Positions 15,095 to 23,309 of a stretch of 44,185 bases of DNA are shown one piece after another. The notes under the pieces were generated by a model, which was given only the letters and a program-made list of their open reading frames with translations, had not been told where the DNA came from and searched no databases. The stretch spans positions 1-44,185 of the forward strand of contig JAUSBC010000088.1 in assembly GCA_030652215.1 (NCBI GenBank), written 5' to 3'. Position 1 is the stretch's first letter; each line of letters begins with the position of its first letter. This DNA is from Sideroxyarcus sp. (lineage in GTDB: Bacteria > Pseudomonadota > Gammaproteobacteria > Burkholderiales > Gallionellaceae). The position numbers were made by a program, and so were the translations under genes.

Positions 15095-15840
15095 AGCGCA
15101 TGCTGAAGTGGATTCTGGCCGCCAATTTGATCGTGGCGGCGATTCTGGTTTTCGTCTATCCGCACCTGATGGTCGGCCCCGGCAAACTGATTCCCGGCCA
15201 CGCCAAACTGGAAACCGATTGTTTTGCCTGCCATGCCGCGTTTACCGGCGCCGCATCCGAACGCTGTATTACCTGCCACAAGCCGCAGGATATCGGCAAG
15301 CTCACTACTGACGGCTTGCCGATCAAAAAACCCCTGACATCGACGCCGTTCCACCAGAAGCTGCTCAGTCAGGATTGTGTTGCCTGCCATAGCGAACATG
15401 CCGGGGTGAAGCGCTTCCGTCCGACCGGGCATTTCGACCATCAATTGCTCGAAAAAACGACGCGGGATGAGTGCCAGGGTTGCCATAAGTCGCCGAAGGA
15501 CTCGCTGCACCAGCAGATCAGCGGCAATTGCAGCCAGTGCCATAGCCAGGAGAAGTGGACGCCGGCAACTTTCGACCATGCGAAGTATTTCGCACTGGAT
15601 CGCGACCACAATGCCCAATGCGTGACCTGCCACGTTCGGAATGACTATAGCCGCTATACGTGTTTTGGCTGTCATGAGCATTCCCCGGAAAATATCCGTC
15701 GCGAGCACATCGAGGAAGGTATCCGCGATTACGACAACTGCGTCGAGTGCCATCGCAATGCCGATGAGCATGACATCCGCGGCAATTACGGCAAAAACCG
15801 CGGCGAACGCGAGGGGAAGAGGGATCATGACGACGATTGA
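15091..15840 (+). CDS. Membrane-anchored octahaem c-type cytochrome
   Basis: The protein has 249 aa. A single N-terminal hydrophobic helix (about 7-24) exports and probably anchors it. Eight CxxCH motifs begin at residues 44, 59, 96, 128, 147, 177, 191 and 217. Additional histidines before many of them (PGHAKL, PFHQKL, GHFDHQ, FDHAKY, RDHNAQ) fit bis-His ligation as in class III-type multihaem cytochromes. The C-terminus is highly charged (GEREGKRDHDDD). It overlaps the previous gene by 4 nt and is the last gene of the operon, so it may be the terminal electron exit to the periplasm. I do not know a named orthologue. Confidence 0.88.
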   Translation: MKRMLKWILAANLIVAAILVFVYPHLMVGPGKLIPGHAKLETDCFACHAAFTGAASERCITCHKPQDIGKLTTDGLPIKKPLTSTPFHQKLLSQDCVACHSEHAGVKRFRPTGHFDHQLLEKTTRDECQGCHKSPKDSLHQQISGNCSQCHSQEKWTPATFDHAKYFALDRDHNAQCVTCHVRNDYSRYTCFGCHEHSPENIRREHIEEGIRDYDNCVECHRNADEHDIRGNYGKNRGEREGKRDHDDD

Positions 15841-15921
15841 CGAGATAAACCGCCACTTTCCGGAAGGCCGCCTTGGCAGGCTCCCCCGGTTTTTGGCACT
15901 CGGCAACATTGCTGAAAATTC

Positions 15922-15997
15922 TGGTGGAGGTGATCAGGATCGAACTGACGACCTTCTGATTGCGAACCAGACGCTCTCCCAACTGAGCTACACCCCC
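15922..15997 (-). tRNA. tRNA-Ala (anticodon CGC)
   Basis: On the minus strand all four arms fold. The acceptor GGGGGTG (15997-15991) pairs with CACCTCC and includes the G3-U70 identity pair of alanine tRNAs. The D stem is GCTC/GAGC, the anticodon stem TCTGG/TCAGA carries loop TTCGCAA (anticodon CGC, reading GCG), and the T arm is GTCAG-TTCGATC-CTGAT. The 3' CCA is encoded (15924-15922). GCG is a very frequent alanine codon in these genes. Confidence 0.93.
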
Positions 15998-16135
15998 ACG
16001 GCAGGTGCATCCTAAAGGCAAACTGTCGGTTTGAAAAGAGTTTCTCGCAAACGGGCGGGAAGGTTCCTAAATTAGTCAATTCCTGCAATAATCCAAGCGC
16101 AAAACAATAATACTGATTAATGAATTGGGGAAAAA

Positions 16136-16801
16136 ATGGCTTTGACTCAGGATGATTTGAAACGCGCGGTCGCCCAGGCGGCGATTGCTTATGTACCGGA
16201 TGACTGCATTGTGGGTGTGGGCACCGGTTCCACCGCCAACTTTTTTATCGACGAGTTGGCCAAGATCAAGAACCGGATACGCGCCGCTGTCGCCAGTTCC
16301 GAGGCTTCCGCCAAGCGGCTGCAGGGGCACGGCATCGAGGTACTGTCGCTGAACGAGGCGGGCGACCTGCCAGTGTACGTGGACGGCGCCGACGAAATCA
16401 CGCGCCATATGCATATGGTGAAGGGCGGCGGCGGCGCGCTGACGCGCGAAAAGATCGTGGCCGCAGCCAGCAAGAAATTCATCTGCGTGTGCGACGCCAG
16501 CAAACTGGTGGACGTGCTGGGCAAGTTCCCGTTGCCCATCGAGGTGATCCCGATGGCGCGCAGTTACGTGGCGCGCGAGGTTGTGAAGCTGGGCGGGCAG
16601 CCGGTGTTGCGCGAGGGTTTCACCACTGACAACGGTAATGTCATTCTGGACGTGCACAATTTGCAGATCATGAATCCGGTGGAGCTGGAGTCCGCATTGA
16701 ACCAATTGGCGGGCGTGGTGACCAACGGCCTGTTCGCGCGGCGCGGGGCGGATGTGCTGCTGCTGGGCACACCGGACGGCGTGCAGACGCTGACGGCGTA
16801 A
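16136..16801 (+). CDS. rpiA: Ribose-5-phosphate isomerase A
   Basis: This enzyme interconverts ribose-5-phosphate and ribulose-5-phosphate in the pentose phosphate pathway. The protein has 221 aa, the normal RpiA length. Signature segments are [15 protein letters not shown] (phosphate loop, 27-41), VDGADEI (82-88, catalytic Asp) and [12 protein letters not shown] (95-106, with the catalytic Glu/Lys). The C-terminal [17 protein letters not shown] is typical. GGGGAAAAA precedes ATG 16136. The gene faces away from tRNA-Ala and is followed 60 bp later by phoU. Confidence 0.96.
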   Translation: MALTQDDLKRAVAQAAIAYVPDDCIVGVGTGSTANFFIDELAKIKNRIRAAVASSEASAKRLQGHGIEVLSLNEAGDLPVYVDGADEITRHMHMVKGGGGALTREKIVAAASKKFICVCDASKLVDVLGKFPLPIEVIPMARSYVAREVVKLGGQPVLREGFTTDNGNVILDVHNLQIMNPVELESALNQLAGVVTNGLFARRGADVLLLGTPDGVQTLTA

Positions 16802-16861
16802 CAAAAGTTTAACGGCGCGCTGCTAGCATGCGTCATTTGCAATAATCCTTAAGGAACAGTC

Positions 16862-17569
16862 ATGGCAAGTAGTGAACATACCTCGAAACAGTTCGACGCG
16901 GAGTTGGAAGCGGTACGCGCCCGCGTGTTGCAAATGGGCGGCCTGGTGGAAAGCCAGATCCGCCTGGCGGTCGAATCGCTGGTTTCGGGCGATGTGGCCC
17001 TGATGAACCGCGTGATCGACGACGACCACCGCGTTAACTCGATGGAAGTGGAGATCGACGAGAGCTGCAACCGCATTCTCGTGCGGCGCCAGCCGGCGGC
17101 AGGCGACTTGCGCATGGTGACCACCGTCATCAAGACCATCACCGACCTGGAGCGCATCGGCGACGAGGCGGAAAAGATCGCGCGCATGGCCAAGCTGCTG
17201 TCGCAAAAAGACCGCTTGTACATTCCGCGTTACAACGAGATCAAGCACGCCTCGGATATCGCGCTGGACATGCTGCGCAAATCGCTGGATGCCTTCGCCC
17301 GTCTTGATCTGGCCACCGCAGCACAGGTGGTGCGCCAGGACGAACTGGTGGATGAAGAATTCCGCGCCATCATGCGTTACCTCATCACCTTCATGATGGA
17401 AGATCCGCGCACCATTTCCACTTCGCTGGAGATACTGTTCGTGGCGAAAGCCATTGAGCGCATCGGCGATCATGCCAAGAACATGTCCGAATATGTGGTG
17501 TACATGGTCAAGGGCCGCGATGTACGTCACGTGACCGTGGAAGAGATCGAGCGCGAAGTTCAGCAGTAA
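16862..17569 (+). CDS. phoU: Phosphate-specific transport system regulator PhoU
   Basis: PhoU links the Pst phosphate transporter to PhoR signalling and represses the Pho regulon when phosphate is plentiful. The protein has 235 aa with two three-helix PhoU repeats. The metal-binding helix motif appears twice: KTITDLERIGDEAEKIA (about 98-114) and KAIERIGDHAKNMSEYV (about 198-214). AAGGAA precedes ATG 16862. The pst genes are not here; instead ppx follows 5 nt later, an arrangement known in betaproteobacteria that joins phosphate sensing to polyphosphate turnover. Confidence 0.95.
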   Translation: MASSEHTSKQFDAELEAVRARVLQMGGLVESQIRLAVESLVSGDVALMNRVIDDDHRVNSMEVEIDESCNRILVRRQPAAGDLRMVTTVIKTITDLERIGDEAEKIARMAKLLSQKDRLYIPRYNEIKHASDIALDMLRKSLDAFARLDLATAAQVVRQDELVDEEFRAIMRYLITFMMEDPRTISTSLEILFVAKAIERIGDHAKNMSEYVVYMVKGRDVRHVTVEEIEREVQQ

Positions 17570-17574
17570 CTCCC

Positions 17575-19053
17575 GTGCAACAGCAATCCATCCTCGCGGC
17601 AGTCGATCTCGGCTCCAACAGTTTCCGGCTGCAGATCGCGCGCGTGGAGAACGACCAGTTGTACATGCTGGACGGACTGCGCGAAGCCGTGCGTCTGGCG
17701 ACCGGAATAACGGAAGACAAGCGTCTCGACAAACCCGCGCAGCAACGCGCCCTGGCCTGTCTGCAACGCTTCGGCGAACGCCTGCGCGGCTTGCCGCGCG
17801 AAGCGGTGCGCGCGGTCGGCACTAACTCGCTGCGCGTCGCCAAGAATGCTCCCGAATTCCTGCTGCAAGCCGAAGCCGCACTCGGCTTTCCCATCGACGT
17901 CATCGCCGGGCGCGAGGAAGCGCGCCTCATCTACCTCGGCGTGGCGCGCGCCCTGCCGCAGGGTGAAGGCAAACGTCTGGTGATGGACATCGGCGGCGGC
18001 TCCACCGAATTCATCATCGGCGACGGCCTGCAGCCGCTTAAGCTGGAAAGCCTGTACATGGGCTGCGTGAGCTATAGCGTGCGCTATTTCCCCGACGGCA
18101 AGATCACCAAGCAAAACCTCAAGCAGGCCGAACTCGCGGCGCGCAGCGAAGTGCAGGCCATCGCCTCCGAGTTTTCGAGCGGCCACTGGAACGTCGCGCT
18201 CGGTTCGTCCGGCAGCGCGCGCGTGCTGTGCGACATCCTCGAACAGAACGGTTACAGCGACGGCGACATCACGCGCGAGGGGCTGGAACAGTTGCGTGCC
18301 CAGTTGCTCAAGGCCGGCGATGTGGCGAAGCTGGACTTGCAGGGGCTCAAGCCGGACCGCATTCCTGTGCTGCCCGGCGGTTTCGCCATCATGTATGCCG
18401 CGTTTTGCGAACTCGGCATCGAGCGCATGCAACCCGCAATTGGCGCGCTGCGCGAAGGCTTGCTGTACGACCTGCTCGGGCGCTTCCATCACAACGACAT
18501 GCGCGAGGCCACGGTGCAGCAATTCATGCGCCGCTATCACGTGGATGCGCGGCAGGCAGTGCGCGTGACGAGCTTGTCCGAACTGCTCGCCAAGCAATTT
18601 TTGGAAGGCCAGTTCAGTGAAGAAGAATCCAGCCTGCTGGTCTGGGCGGCGAACCTGCACGAGATCGGGATCAGCGTCGCGCATAGCGGTTACCACAAGC
18701 ACACCGCTTACATTCTCGCCAACGCCGACATGCCGGGCTTCTCCAAGACCGAGCAAAACCATCTGAGCCTGCTGGCACTCGCACACCGCGGCAACCTGGA
18801 AAAATTGCGCGGCAAACTGAATACCCCGGAAATCCTGGCCCAGGTCATGGCAATGCGCCTGGCTGCTCTGATCTACCGCAACCGAGGTGACGTCGAACTG
18901 CCCGACATGCAGGGCCGTTTCAGTGGCACCAAATTCCACCTCGCCCTCGCGCCCGGCTGGCTGGTGCAGAACCCTCTTACCGAAGCCGCGCTGCTGGAAG
19001 AAATGAAGCAGTGGAAAGACCTCGGCGTGAGCATGCAAGTCGTCGAAGGATGA
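17575..19053 (+). CDS. ppx: Exopolyphosphatase (Ppx/GppA family)
   Basis: The protein has 492 aa, within the Ppx/GppA range. It starts with the actin-like nucleotide/phosphate loop AAVDLGSNSFRLQIARV. Then come AVGTNSLRVAKN, the catalytic-region AGREEARLIYLGVA and the second loop VMDIGGGSTEFIIG. The C-terminal half holds an HD-like helical region (WAANLHEIGISVAHSGYHKHTAYIL). The start is GTG 17575, five bases after the phoU stop, so the two genes are co-transcribed. It degrades inorganic polyphosphate; pppGpp phosphatase activity is the alternative within the family. Confidence 0.92.
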   Translation: MQQQSILAAVDLGSNSFRLQIARVENDQLYMLDGLREAVRLATGITEDKRLDKPAQQRALACLQRFGERLRGLPREAVRAVGTNSLRVAKNAPEFLLQAEAALGFPIDVIAGREEARLIYLGVARALPQGEGKRLVMDIGGGSTEFIIGDGLQPLKLESLYMGCVSYSVRYFPDGKITKQNLKQAELAARSEVQAIASEFSSGHWNVALGSSGSARVLCDILEQNGYSDGDITREGLEQLRAQLLKAGDVAKLDLQGLKPDRIPVLPGGFAIMYAAFCELGIERMQPAIGALREGLLYDLLGRFHHNDMREATVQQFMRRYHVDARQAVRVTSLSELLAKQFLEGQFSEEESSLLVWAANLHEIGISVAHSGYHKHTAYILANADMPGFSKTEQNHLSLLALAHRGNLEKLRGKLNTPEILAQVMAMRLAALIYRNRGDVELPDMQGRFSGTKFHLALAPGWLVQNPLTEAALLEEMKQWKDLGVSMQVVEG

Positions 19054-19105
19054 GGCAGAATTCGCAGTTGTAGCCAAGATCTATAACCAACCGGAGGAAT
19101 CGACA

Positions 19106-19315
19106 ATGAAACAAATTCTTATCAGCCTGATCATCGGCCTGCTTATCGGCATGGCACTGGGCGTCAACATCGGGCGCAACAAGCCGCTGCTCTCCAACCC
19201 GTTCGCCAAAGAATCGCTGGTGGATCGCGCCAAGGCGCTGGGCAACGAAACGCTGGAACATAGCGGCAAGGCGCTGGAGAAGACCGGGCAGGCGTTGCAG
19301 GACAAAGCCAAGTAA
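19106..19315 (+). CDS. Small membrane-anchored protein of unknown function
   Basis: The protein has 69 aa. A strongly hydrophobic N-terminal helix with small-residue packing (ILISLIIGLLIGMALGVNIG) is followed by a charged, probably helical tail (LVDRAKALGNETLEHSGKALEKTGQAL) with an 11-residue-like amphipathic pattern. CGGAGGA precedes ATG 19106. No family is recognised. The gene lies 52 nt after ppx and may be on its transcript. A possible stem-loop (GACCGGAT near 19329 with ATCCGGTC near 19370) follows it and could act as terminator or processing site. Confidence 0.65.
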   Translation: MKQILISLIIGLLIGMALGVNIGRNKPLLSNPFAKESLVDRAKALGNETLEHSGKALEKTGQALQDKAK

Positions 19316-19414
19316 CGCATTTGCAGCGACCGGATCGGTGAGAAAGATGCGGTTGGCTGATATCCGCATCCGGTCATGTGATTGTGTATTTTTCAACAAG
19401 CGAGAGGAATTTTG

Positions 19415-19975
19415 ATGCAGTTTTCAAGAATTGTTGCAGTTGTGTTTTTGATGTTTGTATCCGCCAGCGCTAATGCGGAGCCTCGCAAGGCCGCTGCAAA
19501 TTCTGGCAACGCAGGCGGTTACATAGGCGCCGGCGTGGGCATTCCCCACGTGGTCTACGGTAAATCCAGTCTGGCGTACAAGCTGTTCGGCGGAGCCAAG
19601 GTTCACCAATTCGATATTGCCAAGGCAGGCAAGCTTGACCTCGCCGTGCAGGGCGAATACATCAACTTCGGCAACTCCAGCGTGGGAGGGGCTTCCTGGG
19701 AGCAATCCGGTTTTGCGGTCGCCGCAGTTGGTTCCTGGGTTATTCCCAGAAAATGGGCGGGCTGGGCTGAAGAAAAAGTGGCCGTTCTGGTAAAAGTTGG
19801 CGGTTCGCGCGTTGCCTACAGTTCAAGCCACGGTAACGATTACACATCAACCGGCGTGACGCATGGCATTGGTGCCGATTACAGTGTCACGCCCTATTTC
19901 TCCGCAAGAGCAATGGTCGAGTACTATCCCGGCTCCTACAGTGTTTACGGGATTTCCGGCGTATTCAAATTCTGA
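19415..19975 (+). CDS. Predicted outer-membrane beta-barrel protein
   Basis: The protein has 186 aa. The signal peptide is IVAVVFLMFVSASANA with cleavage near residue 20. The mature part alternates short beta strands with Gly and aromatic residues (GGYIGAGVGIPHVVYG, YKLFGGAKVHQFD, LAVQGEYINFGNS, GIGADYSVTPYFSARAMVEYYPG) and ends in VFKF, a terminal Phe as in proteins inserted by BAM. The overall pattern resembles small 8-stranded OmpA/OmpW-like barrels. ATG 19415 is chosen because GAGAGGA lies upstream; an earlier in-frame start would spoil the signal peptide. A bidirectional-looking stem-loop terminator follows. Confidence 0.78.
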   Translation: MQFSRIVAVVFLMFVSASANAEPRKAAANSGNAGGYIGAGVGIPHVVYGKSSLAYKLFGGAKVHQFDIAKAGKLDLAVQGEYINFGNSSVGGASWEQSGFAVAAVGSWVIPRKWAGWAEEKVAVLVKVGGSRVAYSSSHGNDYTSTGVTHGIGADYSVTPYFSARAMVEYYPGSYSVYGISGVFKF

Positions 19976-19992
19976 TTCAGTTTTAATTCCAG

Positions 19993-20026
19993 AACGACAA
20001 AGTCCGCTTTGGCGGGCTTTGTCGTT
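19993..20026 (+). terminator. Stem-loop terminator after the outer-membrane protein gene
   Basis: AACGACAAAG at 19993-20002 pairs with CTTTGTCGTT at 20017-20026; inside, CCGC and GCGG pair around a TTTG loop, with one mismatch between the helices. There is no long T run after it, so termination efficiency is uncertain. Confidence 0.7.
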
Positions 20027-20052
20027 AGCGGGTCTCAGGGATTCTGTCCGCA

Positions 20053-20116
20053 CGTGCTAAACTCCTTTCCGAAGCTGGCTAGACAGTCGCTACGCACCTC
20101 GTGCTGCGTAGAGGAC
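20053..20116 (+). repeat. Duplicate of the rnpB promoter and 5' end
   Basis: This segment repeats 20199-20260 with only a few differences. It includes the TGCTAAACT extended -10 and the first 45 bases of RNase P RNA starting GAAGCTGGCTAGACAG. The small CTACGCA/TGCGTAG stem is kept, although its loop differs (CCTCG versus CTTA region). The offset is about 146 bp. Further on, AAAGTCCGGG at 20168-20177 again equals the rnpB sequence that normally follows GAGG, so the copy may be an rnpB 5' domain with about 52 foreign bases inserted. The insert has its own hairpins at 20139-20155 and 20170-20185. Confidence 0.88.
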
Positions 20117-20216
20117 AACGTCAGTTGCGGTGGAGACTAATGCGCGAAGCGCGTTATGTCGGAACCAAAGTCCGGGTTCCCGGACGTTCGTGGCCCCGCG
20201 TGCTAAACTCCCTTCC

Positions 20217-20565
20217 GAAGCTGGCTAGACAGTCGCTACGCACTTATGCTGCGTAGAGGAAAGTCCGGGCTCCATAGAGCAGGATGCCGGTTAACGACCG
20301 GACGCCGTGAGGCGATGGAAAGTGCCACAGAAAATACACCGCCGATGGCTGCGCAAGCAGATCAGGTAAGGTTGAAATGGCGAGGTAAGAGCTCACCGCG
20401 CTGGTGGCAACATCAGTGGCAGGGTAAACCCCATCCGGAGCAAGACCAAATAGGCTGGCTATGACGTGGCTCGCGTCGCCAGCGGGTAGGTTGCTTGAGC
20501 GTCAGGTAACGAAACGCCTAGAGGAATGACTGTCCACGACAGAACCCGGCTTACCGGCTGGCTTC
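20217..20565 (+). ncRNA. rnpB: RNase P RNA, bacterial type A
   Basis: This is the catalytic RNA that matures tRNA 5' ends. It begins GAAGCTGGCTAGACAG at 20217 and ends GGCTGGCTTC at 20565; these ends pair as P1 with G-U wobbles. The universally conserved AGAGGAAAGTCCGGGCT (CR-I/P4 5' strand, 20254-20270), CATAGAGCAGGATGCCGG and the 3' P4 strand ACAGAACCCGGCTTA (about 20539-20553) are all present. An extended -10 (TGCTAAACT, 20201-20209) gives a start about 8 nt upstream of P1. A T run at 20568-20572 follows. Confidence 0.95.
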
Positions 20566-20690
20566 ACTTTTTCAATACCATCTTGCGCCAAACCTGAGCG
20601 TTGCCGTTGGCGCCGATGTTGAGATTCTTTCCGGTCGCCGCAACTCCGCGAATTGCTGCTGTCTATTTCCAGCACTCATCCGAATCGCCC

Positions 20691-20720
20691 AATAAAAAAC
20701 CCCGCCACGCGGGCGGGGTT
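20691..20720 (-). terminator. Rho-independent terminator of the PEP-CTERM gene
   Basis: On the minus strand AACCCCGCC (20720-20712) pairs with GGCGGGGTT (20706-20698) around a 5-nt loop, followed by a TTTTTTATT run (20699-20691). It lies 19 nt after the stop codon at 20739. It may also help end rnpB transcription from the other side. Confidence 0.88.
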
Positions 20721-20738
20721 CTTGGAGATGCAGGTGTG

Positions 20739-21383
20739 TCAGAAAGCGTTGCTATTGGATTTGCGACGAGCCGAGAAGCCCAGCAGGCCAAGTCCGACCA
20801 GCAACATGGCATAGGTTTCGGGTTCGGGAACCGGAGTCACCACCGGAGTGTATTTTCCGGATTCGTCATTTGTGCCAATACCTTGTACGTGGACGTACAT
20901 GTTATTTAGCGTGCCGCTGCCCAAACCGGACACGCTCCAATGCACGTAATCATTCTGGGAAAGACGATTGTGTGCGTTTTGCCCAAAACTGGTACCGAAG
21001 TCGAATGCAATTGCGCCGCCCGTATGATTCCCGTTCGTTGAGTCAACTGTAGTAACGCCGCCCGCATTGCTATCCAAAAACAGGGTAGTGACATTGGTTG
21101 GATTGGAACTGAAGTCGAACTCCATGCTGCCAATGTAGGCTCCGTTGCCGAACGTGCCGAACAAGTCGTTGTCGATCGTCAGCACGAAATCCCAAACACC
21201 GCTGCCTGTGTCGGTTGCCGACAACTTCGCAAAGGAGCCGGTAACAGGTACGCCTGCGCCGCCCGAGAGTAAATTGCCGAACTCATAAACGGTCGCATTC
21301 GCCGTTCCGCCAGCCAAGCCGAGCCACATGGACAATGCAACGCCCGCAATCCGGGCAAGCATGCTCTGTTTATTGTTTTTCAT
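20739..21383 (-). CDS. PEP-CTERM sorting-domain protein
   Basis: The protein has 214 aa. The signal peptide (MLARIAGVALSMWLGLAGGTANA) is cleaved near residue 31. The mature body is about 150 residues, Gly/Ser/Thr/Asn-rich and predicted beta, without cysteine. The C-terminus has VPEPETYAMLLVGLGLLGFSARRK: the PEP motif, a membrane helix and a basic end, which is the signal for exosortase/EpsH-type processing. Such proteins are linked to exopolysaccharide and biofilm. ATG 21383 is chosen because GAGGAG lies just upstream; starting at 21398 would add five residues. The exosortase gene is not in this window. The substrate or binding function is unknown. Confidence 0.9.
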   Translation of the reverse strand: MKNNKQSMLARIAGVALSMWLGLAGGTANATVYEFGNLLSGGAGVPVTGSFAKLSATDTGSGVWDFVLTIDNDLFGTFGNGAYIGSMEFDFSSNPTNVTTLFLDSNAGGVTTVDSTNGNHTGGAIAFDFGTSFGQNAHNRLSQNDYVHWSVSGLGSGTLNNMYVHVQGIGTNDESGKYTPVVTPVPEPETYAMLLVGLGLLGFSARRKSNSNAF

Positions 21384-21863
21384 TATTTCTCCTCGCATTT
21401 ATTGGTTGGCCGACTATCAGCCATGAGCTGTTAATCCGGCCTGGACTATTGTTAGGGTGTTAATGCGAGCGATCATATCGACTTGGGCGAGGAGCGCCAT
21501 TGTACTTAGGTGCTATGCATAAAATTATTATCAATCATGTAGATATGGGTATTGGCGCATATTCATTCAGAGATACAAAAAGTCCGCTGCAAGCAGCAAT
21601 CCACGGGGGCCGGCATATTCATTTCCTGCCGACGCTGCTCACTGATTAAGGTGCCCATCTCAATATCCTTGGGGCGCGCTCCTGCGTAATGCCTTACATC
21701 AACCTGCAACCACTACAGGCTGGGATTTACAGTCTTTCTACACCCCTTCATCACAATCAACTTTAGCTTAACTGCGCAATCCATTGCTTTTTAAGCAAAT
21801 TAGTTTTGCATTAACTAAGTGCGCTAACTCATTGTCCCGTAAAGAAAAATCACATTTACTCGC
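21384..21863. other. Intergenic region between the PEP-CTERM gene and the dcw cluster
   Basis: These 480 bases are AT-richer than the neighbouring genes. I see no supported gene on either strand and no strong repeat. The left part must hold the leftward promoter of the PEP-CTERM gene, but no clear -35/-10 pair can be chosen. The part from about 21760 to 21860 (several TTAA and AAATTAG stretches) could serve as an upstream AT-rich element for the mraZ promoter. Confidence 0.5.
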
Positions 21864-21930
21864 TTGACCCCCCAGTTGTTTTTCAATATAGTGCGTGCAA
21901 GTGGTAAAAAGTGGGTAAAGGTGGGAAATC
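21864..21930 (+). promoter_or_regulatory. Promoter and MraZ operator of the dcw cluster
   Basis: A sigma70 promoter is visible: TTGACC at 21864-21869, a 17-bp spacer and TATAGT at 21887-21892. Directly after it come three tandem decamers in perfect 10-bp register: GTGGTAAAAA (21901), GTGGGTAAAG (21911) and GTGGGAAATC (21921). Repeats of GTGGG spaced 10 bp are the known binding site of MraZ, the first gene product, which represses its own operon. The boxes overlap the expected transcription start and end 3 nt before the mraZ start codon. Confidence 0.92.
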
Positions 21931-21933
21931 GGG

Positions 21934-22380
21934 ATGTTCCAAGGGGCGACGCAACTTAATCTGGATAGCAAGGGCAGGCTCGCGATACCGGCAAGGTATC
22001 GCGACATGTTGCTTGCGCATTGTGCAGGTCAGCTAGTGCTGACTGCCGATGCCGACGGTTGCCTGTTGGTTTATCCGCAGCCCGAGTGGCAGCCCATTCG
22101 CGAAAAATTGATGAAGCTGTCTGCTTTCGATCCGCGCATTCGCGCACTGCAACGTTTTCTGGTTGGGCATGCCGAAGACTCGGTGATGGATGCGGCTGGC
22201 CGCGTGCTGGTGTCTCCCACGCTGCGCTCGTTCGCGGTGCTGGACAAGCATGTGATGCTGGTGGGGCAGGGCAACAAGTTCGAGTTGTGGGACGAGGCGC
22301 GCTGGCAGGCGCAGAACGAGAAGATGACCGGGTTCACTTCGGACAACCTGCCGCCGGAACTGGAGGGCTTCACGCTGTGA
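21934..22380 (+). CDS. mraZ: Transcriptional regulator MraZ
   Basis: MraZ is the first gene of the division/cell-wall cluster and binds the promoter repeats just upstream. The protein has 148 aa, with two SpoVT/AbrB-like halves: [23 protein letters not shown] (2-24) and [20 protein letters not shown] (about 84-103). The operator lies directly before ATG 21934, so the ribosome site (AATCGGG or part of the last repeat) is embedded in it. Its last codons overlap the rsmH start (GTGA). Confidence 0.96.
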   Translation: MFQGATQLNLDSKGRLAIPARYRDMLLAHCAGQLVLTADADGCLLVYPQPEWQPIREKLMKLSAFDPRIRALQRFLVGHAEDSVMDAAGRVLVSPTLRSFAVLDKHVMLVGQGNKFELWDEARWQAQNEKMTGFTSDNLPPELEGFTL

Positions 22381-23309
22381 GCCATAACCTGGCTCACGCA
22401 ACCGTCCTGTTGAACGAAGCAGTCGAAGCCTTGCAGGTGCGGGCGGACGGCGTGTATGTGGATGGAACGTTCGGGCGCGGCGGGCACAGTCGCCTGATTC
22501 TGGAAAAGCTGGGCGAGCGCGGCAGGTTGATCGCGCTGGACAAGGACCCGACCGCCGTGGCGGCAGGTCGCGCCATCAAGGATGCGCGTTTCCAGTTGGA
22601 GCATAGCGAGTTTGAAAATCTGGGCGCGGTGTTGGGCAGGCTCGGCATAGACAAGGTGGATGGTGTGTTGCTGGATCTGGGGGTGTCGTCGCCGCAACTG
22701 GATGACGAGCAGCGCGGTTTCAGTTTTCGGTTCGATGCGCCGCTGGATATGCGCATGGATACCAGCAGGGGACAGACGGCGGCGGAGTGGCTGGCGACGG
22801 CGGACGAGGGCGAACTGACGGAGGTGATATTTGATTACGGCGAAGAACGGTTTGCTAGGCAGATTGCAAGGACGATTGTTGCTGCGCGCCAGGAACACGC
22901 GATCCTCACCACGAAACAGCTCAGCGACATCGTCGCGAAATGCGTACATACGCGCGAACCCGGCAAAAACCCGGCGACTCGTACCTTTCAGGCTATACGG
23001 AGTTATATCAACCGCGAGCTCGAAGTACTCGAGAGCGTGTTGCCGCAGGGCGTGGATCACCTGAAGCCGGGCGGACGCAAGGCAGTGATCAGTTTTCATT
23101 CGTTGGAGGATCGCATGGTGAAGCGCTTCATGCGTGACATGGCGCAGGGCGACAAGTTGCCCAAGGGCGTGCCTATCCGTGCTGCCGACGTGCCGCAGGG
23201 CAGGGTGCGTCTGGTCGGCAAGCCGGTTTATGCTTCGGATGAAGAGATTTCGGCGAACCCGCGCGCACGCAGCGCGGTATTGCGCGTGGCGGAGAGATTA
23301 GGTGGCTAG
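22377..23309 (+). CDS. rsmH: 16S rRNA (cytosine(1402)-N(4))-methyltransferase
   Basis: This SAM-dependent enzyme methylates N4 of C1402 in 16S rRNA. The start is GTG 22377, overlapping the mraZ stop; an in-frame ATG far upstream is inside mraZ and unlikely. The protein has 310 aa. Motifs: [15 protein letters not shown] at the N-terminus, [16 protein letters not shown] (SAM loop), [25 protein letters not shown], and near the C-terminus [15 protein letters not shown], then [14 protein letters not shown]. All are as in RsmH/MraW. Confidence 0.96.
   Translation: MSHNLAHATVLLNEAVEALQVRADGVYVDGTFGRGGHSRLILEKLGERGRLIALDKDPTAVAAGRAIKDARFQLEHSEFENLGAVLGRLGIDKVDGVLLDLGVSSPQLDDEQRGFSFRFDAPLDMRMDTSRGQTAAEWLATADEGELTEVIFDYGEERFARQIARTIVAARQEHAILTTKQLSDIVAKCVHTREPGKNPATRTFQAIRSYINRELEVLESVLPQGVDHLKPGGRKAVISFHSLEDRMVKRFMRDMAQGDKLPKGVPIRAADVPQGRVRLVGKPVYASDEEISANPRARSAVLRVAERLGG

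Noticed and set aside
15826..16015. Possible small gene starting inside the octahaem cytochrome gene
   Set aside because: It would run through the complement of tRNA-Ala, and the second half of its protein is simply translated tRNA sequence.
22071..23099. Long antisense frames across rsmH, murE, murF, murD and ftsZ
   Set aside because: These are common shadows in GC-rich DNA; they lack start signals and any recognisable domain while the sense frames are clear.
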